Origin: JBBDYG01 sp040901765
GTDB taxonomy: Bacteria > Planctomycetota > Planctomycetia > Pirellulales > Lacipirellulaceae
DNA: 10,755 nt
NCBI GenBank assembly: GCA_040901765.1
Contig: JBBDYG010000127.1
Location: forward strand, 1 to 10,755
Reading direction: 5' to 3'
Made by a program: the position numbers and the translations under genes. This document shows positions 6,206-10,755 of this stretch, one piece after another; the first letter of the stretch is position 1; each line of letters begins with the position of its first letter. The notes beneath the pieces were generated by a model. The model worked only from the letters and a program-made list of their open reading frames with translations, made no database searches and was not told where the DNA came from.

Positions 6206-9200
6206 AGAGCTCGCTGAACGTTTAGCGACCCTCACTCAACCAGGCGCGCGCGGACGGCTGGTGGCTCGGGGTTTGGCCCGAGGGATGATCTGGAAGAACG
6301 GCGCGGTGCCCGAGGGAACCCCTGCCTTCTCGTCCAATCTTACGGATGACCTACTGGATTACGGATACTCCGTGCTGGAGCAAAGTCTTCGGCTCAAGGA
6401 CGCCAGCGGAAGTCGTTCCGTCGTGGACAACGCATTGCGTGTTGCGGCGGAGAGCATAGAAGCCGCGGTCAGGAAGGGGGCAGCCAACAGTGATCGGGGC
6501 TTTCACCTAACCGTCGCCGCGGCCGGGTTCCATATCGCAGGCTACGGCGCCCGCGCCTATTGCCTTGCCCCGCCGCTGGGCGAGGAGTCAAATCTCTCAA
6601 CCGCAGAACGCCTTTTGACGCATCTCATGCGCCGCTCGCTCAAACCGTTACGCATCGAGGCAGTTCGGTGGCTAGTGGATAGCGCACACCAGGACACTCT
6701 CCTAGCCCAGCGACTACGCGAACCAGACGATCCAATCATGGTCGCCGACGTCGAGGTGGTGGCACTGACGGGGAATCTAGTGCGGGCCGTAGCGAACTTC
6801 TTAGCGGCGTTGGAGAATGGCAACAGCGATGTGCTGAGGCATTGCACCGAACGACTTGAGCGAGGCCAAGAGGGTGCCGGCGCCCGCCGATTCATATCGC
6901 TATGGTGGGCTTATGCGCTCGCATCTCACCTTATCGCTGACCTCTGGTTCTCAAGTTTCCATGCCGTGCTGCCGTCTACGATCGACGGTCCAGACAGCGA
7001 GGCGTGGGGCAAGCTCCGTCAGCGTTTCATCGCGGTTCTTCGGGCGAGACCTGCTGCCGAAATAGACCTTTGGCCATCCCAGGTAGGGGCAGCGAGACGC
7101 GCGGTGGATCCGACAGACGACTTGGTGGTGGCGTTACCGACGAGCGCGGGCAAGACACGGATCGCTGAGCTGTGCATTCTGCGGTGCTTAGCGCAAGGCA
7201 AACGAGTCGTTTACGTCACGCCACTGCGGGCGCTATCGGCGCAGTTGGAATTCGGTCTGTCCCGCTTGTTTCGACCGCTTGGCTACGCTGTTACTTCGCT
7301 CTACGGTGCGAGCGGCGTAGCGGTAGCGGATATCACGACGCTAAAGAGCGCGAACGTAGTCGTAGCGACCCCCGAGAAATTAGACTTTGCCGTCCGACTG
7401 GACCCATCGGTGATCGACGATGTCGGCTTGATCGTCTTGGACGAAGGCCATATGATCGGGGTAAACCCCCGCGAAATTCGATATGAAGTGCTCGTTCAAC
7501 GCCTGCTTCAGCGAGACGATGCCGATGCACGGCGCATAGTGTGCCTGTCGGCGATATTCAGTGAGGGCGATGCATTCGATGATTTCACCGCATGGATCCG
7601 TTCAGATGAGCCAGGCGCGGCGATTGTGTCGCCCTGGCGACCGACTCGGCAGCGAGCCGCTGTACTCACATGGCGAGATGGCGCTGGCCACCTTGCCTTC
7701 GAGGTCGATGGCGAACGTCCATTCGTAAAGAACTTCGTGGCTTCGGAGAGCCCGATTTCGCCACGGAGAACTCCATTTCCAGCTAATGACGAAGAGTTTA
7801 CGCTAGCCGCAGCAAAATCGTTCGTTCGCGACGGCCAGCGAGTGCTGATCTATTGTCCCATGCGAAAATCGGTAAGTAGCCTCGGGAAGGCAATCTTGAA
7901 GCTGCATAGACAAGGTCACTTTCCCAGTATGCTTCCCGAAACGACGGATTTAACACGTGCCCTTCACATCGGCCGAGAATGGTTAGGACCTGATCATGTC
8001 GCGCTGCGTATTCTTCCGCTCGGCGTCGGCCTACACCACGCTGCGCTCCCCCGAGCGTTTCTGGCCGAAATAGAAGATCTGCTCGCCAACAAACGGTTGC
8101 CCCTCGTCGTGGCATCCCCGACTCTAGCCCAAGGGTTAGACCTATCATGCAGCGTACTGATTTTGCGTTCGCTGTATCGAAGTCGAGGGACCATCAGTCC
8201 GAACGAATTTGCTAACGTGCGCGGCAGGGCGGGACGTGCATTCGTCGACCTAGACGGGATCACCGTGTATCCCATATTCGAGGGGGGAGCCGCACGAAGG
8301 CGTAAAGAACGGGTGTACAGGGAGCTCAATGTCGCCGCGCAGACGCGTGAGATGGAGAGCGGGTTGGTACTGCTCGTCGAAACCCTCATAGAGCTGCTTG
8401 CTCATCGTCTCGGTACGTCCCACATGGAGCTGCGGGAGCGGCTACTAAATGACGCTTTCAGTTGGTCTGGCCAAGAGGAGGTCGTAAGCCCGGTACCCGT
8501 GTCTGAGGACGCAGAAATTGATATCGACGGTGCTGACAGTGAGCGCTTGCTCCTGGAACTCTTGGCCAATCTCGACATTGCTATCCTTGGTAGCGTCCCG
8601 GACCTGAGTTGCAGTGTGGATGACTTGGCGACCGCGTTGGACGCGGCGCTGAGACGGTCCCTTTGGTCTAGAAGGTTGGCGCGGGGGGCGCCCGACGATG
8701 CATCTCTTGCAAGGACCGTTGTAGTCGCTAGGAGCCGATGGTTGTGGTCCCGAACGCAAGCTTCTCAGCGGGTCGGCTACTACTACGCAGGGGTGGGCCA
8801 CGCCACGGGGCAGTTCCTCGACGCGAATCTTGACATCTTGGTCGAGCACCTTATGGCTTTCGAGAGCGCAGTAGGCATGCCCGACGTCTCTATCGCGCGC
8901 GATGCAATCGTGGCTTTTGCCTTACTGGCATCCAGCATTGCACCATTTGAGTTCGAGTTTCGCCCGGACAACTGGACAGACGTACTGACTAAGTGGTTCA
9001 GTGGGGAAACCCTCCATGACATCGCGCAGCCCGACGGCATTGAGGTGGCGTTCATACAAAACGATGTCGTCTTCCGCCTAGTTTGGGCTGCCGAGGCTGT
9101 GCGTGTCCATGCAGGGGTTCGTCAAGTACGTCATGCTGACGAGCTGACGGGACGAACAGCGCTAATTCTCACATACGGTCTTCCTTCGCTAACTGCCGCG

Positions 9201-9656
9201 CTACTCGCGCAGGCGGGCCTGCCATCCCGCCGCGTGATCATGAAAGTTCTCGCTCAAGCCCCTGCAATCGTCGACGACCCTGAAGCGATCCCTCAGTGGC
9301 TGCGGGCGATCGACTTGCCACAGGATTTCTGGGCGGCGAATCCGATAGATGGTGAAGTTTGGAACGAGTTCGTCGCCCGCTGGACGGACCGTGGGCGCCT
9401 GACCTGGACTGATTGGGAAGATGTGTTCGATGTCGTGTGGGAGGAAGGACGGAGTGTGCCAGCGGGCGAGCAAGTCACAATCGTTCCGGATCGAGATAAC
9501 GAAGTCGTGTGGCTGTGTACTCTCGACGGTCAACCCAGAGGCCGGGTAGCCGTACCGGTTTCGGCCATCGCCGAGGCGACCGTCCTTCACTCTTCAGTGC
9601 AAGATGACGGACGGGTCAGTGCTGAGTTCTTCGGAATACGCGCCACACCGAATTAG
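6189..9656 (+). CDS. hamB: Hachiman helicase HamB (Ski2-like SF2)
   Basis: This 1155-aa protein is the helicase partner of HamA. Residues 1-300 are a mostly helical region without recognised motifs. The SF2 core then shows WPSQ (Q-like), motif I PTSAGKT (317-323, K322), VVYVTPLRALSAQ (Ia), VVVATPEKLDF (Ib), motif II DEGH (418-421), motif III SAI (454-456, usually SAT), VLIYCPMRKSV (IV), ASPTLAQGLDL (642-652, V) and NVRGRAGR (676-683, VI). DExH, PTxAGKT and GRAGR together point to the Ski2-like branch. Residues about 760-1155 are a long C-terminal region of unknown fold, as is common for HamB. Known work on Hachiman has HamB sensing DNA and restraining or loading HamA; the length and gene pairing fit. 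The ATG at 6189 lies inside hamA, again without a strong ribosome site, implying coupling and a fixed subunit ratio. Confidence 0.92.
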   Translation: MPQTIEELAERLATLTQPGARGRLVARGLARGMIWKNGAVPEGTPAFSSNLTDDLLDYGYSVLEQSLRLKDASGSRSVVDNALRVAAESIEAAVRKGAANSDRGFHLTVAAAGFHIAGYGARAYCLAPPLGEESNLSTAERLLTHLMRRSLKPLRIEAVRWLVDSAHQDTLLAQRLREPDDPIMVADVEVVALTGNLVRAVANFLAALENGNSDVLRHCTERLERGQEGAGARRFISLWWAYALASHLIADLWFSSFHAVLPSTIDGPDSEAWGKLRQRFIAVLRARPAAEIDLWPSQVGAARRAVDPTDDLVVALPTSAGKTRIAELCILRCLAQGKRVVYVTPLRALSAQLEFGLSRLFRPLGYAVTSLYGASGVAVADITTLKSANVVVATPEKLDFAVRLDPSVIDDVGLIVLDEGHMIGVNPREIRYEVLVQRLLQRDDADARRIVCLSAIFSEGDAFDDFTAWIRSDEPGAAIVSPWRPTRQRAAVLTWRDGAGHLAFEVDGERPFVKNFVASESPISPRRTPFPANDEEFTLAAAKSFVRDGQRVLIYCPMRKSVSSLGKAILKLHRQGHFPSMLPETTDLTRALHIGREWLGPDHVALRILPLGVGLHHAALPRAFLAEIEDLLANKRLPLVVASPTLAQGLDLSCSVLILRSLYRSRGTISPNEFANVRGRAGRAFVDLDGITVYPIFEGGAARRRKERVYRELNVAAQTREMESGLVLLVETLIELLAHRLGTSHMELRERLLNDAFSWSGQEEVVSPVPVSEDAEIDIDGADSERLLLELLANLDIAILGSVPDLSCSVDDLATALDAALRRSLWSRRLARGAPDDASLARTVVVARSRWLWSRTQASQRVGYYYAGVGHATGQFLDANLDILVEHLMAFESAVGMPDVSIARDAIVAFALLASSIAPFEFEFRPDNWTDVLTKWFSGETLHDIAQPDGIEVAFIQNDVVFRLVWAAEAVRVHAGVRQVRHADELTGRTALILTYGLPSLTAALLAQAGLPSRRVIMKVLAQAPAIVDDPEAIPQWLRAIDLPQDFWAANPIDGEVWNEFVARWTDRGRLTWTDWEDVFDVVWEEGRSVPAGEQVTIVPDRDNEVVWLCTLDGQPRGRVAVPVSAIAEATVLHSSVQDDGRVSAEFFGIRATPN

Positions 9657-9828
9657 CGACCAAGTACGAGTTTTTCTTCGCTGGTTGGCCTATCTTCGGG
9701 CACTCACCGCCTAACCTCATGCCCTTTGAAGCAGTCTCGCCCACACGTCTCCGTCCTGCTTAGTGGATTTGTGCCGTGCGCCGCCCCGAAGGCCCTATTT
9801 CCGTGCGCTTCCCGTTGGCGCGTACTTC

Positions 9829-9834
9829 AAGGAG
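9829..9834 (+). promoter_or_regulatory. Ribosome binding site AAGGAG deciding the start of the 97-aa gene
   Basis: AAGGAG lies 4 bp before the ATG at 9839. It is the cleanest Shine-Dalgarno in the right module, and it favours this ATG over an in-frame start 21 codons upstream. The 182 bp gap after hamB (9657-9838) shows no other clear signal. Confidence 0.6.
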
Positions 9835-9838
9835 AGAT

Positions 9839-10132
9839 ATGCCCTCATCAGCGCCCATACCTTCTTGGCTCGATGCGCTGCCCGCGATAGAAGCTGTCGT
9901 GCGCCGTCATCTCCCGGCACGTGGATACTACCTCGTGGACTTGGCTATTAAACCGTCACGCGAGGGTGACGACAACCCTGCGCCTTGGGAAGTCATCGCC
10001 TATATCGGAAAGACGGGCGAGGACGGCGGGAGCTCTGGTTGGGGGCGCGATTTGGCGACAGAGATCCGGCGTGGATGGGATGGCGCCGACTTTCGGTTTA
10101 GGATCCAGATGCTTTCGATGAGATCGACATAA
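9839..10132 (+). CDS. Unrecognised 97-aa protein downstream of hamB
   Basis: I do not recognise this family. The protein begins with a helix (SWLDALPAIEAVVRRHL) and continues with two likely beta strands (YYLVDLAIKPS and WEVIAYIGKTG). A helix (RDLATEIRRGW) and a last strand (FRFRIQML) complete what looks like a small alpha/beta fold. It has no signal peptide, membrane segment or cysteine. It reads in the same direction as hamAB, 182 bp behind it, and has its own strong ribosome site, so it may be expressed separately. Coding is supported by the ribosome site and the plausible amphipathic pattern, not by homology. It ends 9 bp before the stop codon of the opposing TPR remnant, close to the likely right edge of the Hachiman module. 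It could be an accessory factor of the system, a passenger gene, or part of an older insertion. Confidence 0.55.
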   Translation: MPSSAPIPSWLDALPAIEAVVRRHLPARGYYLVDLAIKPSREGDDNPAPWEVIAYIGKTGEDGGSSGWGRDLATEIRRGWDGADFRFRIQMLSMRST

Positions 10133-10141
10133 GCCTTTCGT

Positions 10142-10510
10142 TCAAAACCTCGACCCCGCAAGACCACATCCGCGCCGCGCCACGTCCTGACCACCCTGTC
10201 GTCCGCGGCGCCCGCCGCATCGGTCTTCCCCTGCGCACGCAGGCTCGACGCGAGTCCGTGCAGCGACCATCCATTCTCCGGGAAACGCAGCGAGTCCTCC
10301 ATGTAAACCCGCTCCGCCTCCGCCGGCCGACCTGCCTTTAGCAGCGCCGCACCAAGCGCTCGGCGGATCGGCGGCGCCCACTGCGGCGGCTCCACATAGT
10401 TGAAGCTGTCCTCCAGCTCCGCCGCCATCGTGAAGTGCGCGTCCGCGAAATCGCCACGCTGCCGCGCCAGCTCGTCCTGTACAATCGACGGCGCGACCCG
10501 GCGCCAGACA
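10142..10510 (-). pseudogene. C-terminal remnant of a TPR protein gene, truncated and frameshifted
   Basis: On the minus strand the frame encodes DELARQRGDFADAHF, NYVEPPQWAPPIRRALGAAL, RPAEAERVYMEDSLRFPENG and WSLHGLASSLRAQGKTDAA. This is the pattern of the last tetratricopeptide repeats of large bacterial TPR proteins of about 500 aa or more. Such proteins often end in ADVxLxxSRF-stop. Here the frame reads ADVVLRGRGF and runs on, while the adjacent frame gives GSRF then TGA (10142-10144). A single base lost in the CCCC run at 10154-10157 would explain this. The 5' part of the gene is absent: similarity stops at about 10510, exactly where repeat copy 3 begins. Very high GC (46/60 at 10321-10380) marks it as chromosomal rather than defence-module DNA. 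It is not expected to make a functional protein. Confidence 0.7.
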
Positions 10511-10511
10511 G

Positions 10512-10563
10512 GAACTACTACCATCAGTACTTGACGGCCGCCCGAGAGGGCGGTCGTTTGCTT
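10512..10563 (+). repeat. Palindromic direct repeat, copy 3 (right edge of island)
   Basis: This is the third copy of the repeat. The left arm AACTACT (10513-10519) faces AGTACTT (10526-10532), a 7-bp inverted repeat with one mismatch. TTGACG is at 10531-10536. A 10-bp stem pairs 10534-10543 with 10548-10557 around a GAGA loop. Copy 1 has the same stem but loop GGAA, so both loops fit GNRA. The element directly joins the TPR remnant on its left and the amidohydrolase start on its right. Confidence 0.8.
10531..10559 (+). promoter_or_regulatory. Possible promoter of the amidohydrolase gene inside repeat copy 3
   Basis: TTGACG (10531-10536), a 17-bp spacer filled by the GC hairpin, and TCGTTT (10554-10559) form a promoter-like arrangement. 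A transcript would begin at about 10566-10567, practically at the ATG, so the mRNA would be leaderless. The -10 is weak, so this is tentative. Confidence 0.25.
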
Positions 10564-10566
10564 GCC

Positions 10567-10755
10567 ATGGCGGGCATTAGTCCAATCACTGGAATCGCGG
10601 CCGCGCTGCTGCTCGCGCCGGCCGCCTGGGCGCAGGACACGACACACCCACCCCCGCTCGTCATTGCAGGCGTCACCGTCGTGGACGTCCGCGCCGGCGT
10701 TCTGCTGCCGATGCGCACGGTCGTGGTCGAGGACGGCCGGATCGCCCGCGTAGTC
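10567..10755 (+). CDS. Secreted amidohydrolase, N-terminal part (cut by window end)
   Basis: The 63 codons visible run open to the window edge. Residues 1-22 form a signal peptide with a hydrophobic run (GIAAALLLAPAAW) and a likely cleavage after AWA, before QD. Then PLVIAGVTVVDVRAG and TVVVEDGRIARVV match the N-terminal beta-sandwich of the metal-dependent amidohydrolase superfamily (imidazolonepropionase/dihydroorotase-like); the HxH metal motif would lie just beyond the window. The substrate cannot be told. The ATG at 10567 has no Shine-Dalgarno. An in-frame TTG at 10531, inside the repeat, would add 12 residues with arginines and a more usual signal-peptide n-region, so the start is uncertain. 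High GC (43/60 at 10621-10680) marks it as host chromosome, and it is the probable original neighbour of the insertion site. Confidence 0.75.
   Translation, partial: MAGISPITGIAAALLLAPAAWAQDTTHPPPLVIAGVTVVDVRAGVLLPMRTVVVEDGRIARVV

Noticed and set aside
5531..6235. Long minus-strand and shifted frames overlapping hamA and hamB
   Set aside because: They are shadows of high-GC coding sequence, lack recognisable motifs and oppose well-supported genes.
9657..9690. ACCA...TGGT pairing with a T run after hamB as a terminator
   Set aside because: The stem is too short and the T run lies inside the loop rather than after the stem.
10000..10647. Long minus-strand open frame of 215 codons
   Set aside because: Only the middle part resembles TPR protein. 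Its start lies within the opposing amidohydrolase and the repeat, and its end runs past the frameshift into the opposing 97-aa gene, so it is not a real intact gene.

Overview
The window is a defence island of about 10 kb. It holds two complete anti-phage systems in tandem, both on the + strand, and each sits between copies of the same ~50 bp palindromic repeat. The organism is a high-GC bacterium. The chromosomal-looking right edge (a secreted amidohydrolase start and a TPR gene remnant) is clearly richer in GC than the defence genes: hand counts give 46/60 at 10201-10260 and at 10321-10380, against 30/60 at 7741-7800 and 38/60 at 3001-3060. The amidohydrolase/TPR pair and the base composition would suit Gemmatimonadota or a similar high-GC soil lineage, but this is a guess.

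Left module (1-5240). Repeat copy 1 (1-37) is followed by a small WGR-like protein gene (69-386) and a three-gene restriction-modification operon with overlapping ends. The operon encodes a 218-aa adenine methyltransferase subunit with SAM-binding motif I (453-1109), a 534-aa Eco57I-type methyltransferase with NPPY and a likely zinc-binding site (1106-2710), and an 845-aa restriction subunit joining an N-terminal GIY-YIG/T5orf172 nuclease-like domain to an SF2 helicase (2703-5240).

Right module (5345-10141). Repeat copy 2 (5349-5400) precedes a Hachiman system. It consists of hamA (5450-6205, DUF1837-type PD-(D/E)XK nuclease) and hamB (6189-9656, Ski2-like SF2 helicase), which overlap by 17 bp. 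After a 182 bp gap comes an unrecognised 97-aa protein gene (9839-10132). The module abuts the stop codon of a truncated, frameshifted TPR gene remnant on the - strand (10142-10510). Repeat copy 3 (10512-10563) follows, directly upstream of the amidohydrolase start (10567 to the window edge).

The R-M operon would mark self DNA and cleave unmodified phage DNA. Hachiman is known as a helicase-nuclease complex that acts on DNA of phage or damaged origin. They are likely independent layers that share a site. The least explained element is the repeat. All three copies point the same way, keep a TTGAC box plus a hairpin, and lie just upstream of the first gene of each unit. They could be recombination sites used to stack modules, a shared promoter/operator, or terminator-like hairpins. 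No integrase, transposase, tRNA or CRISPR array is visible.
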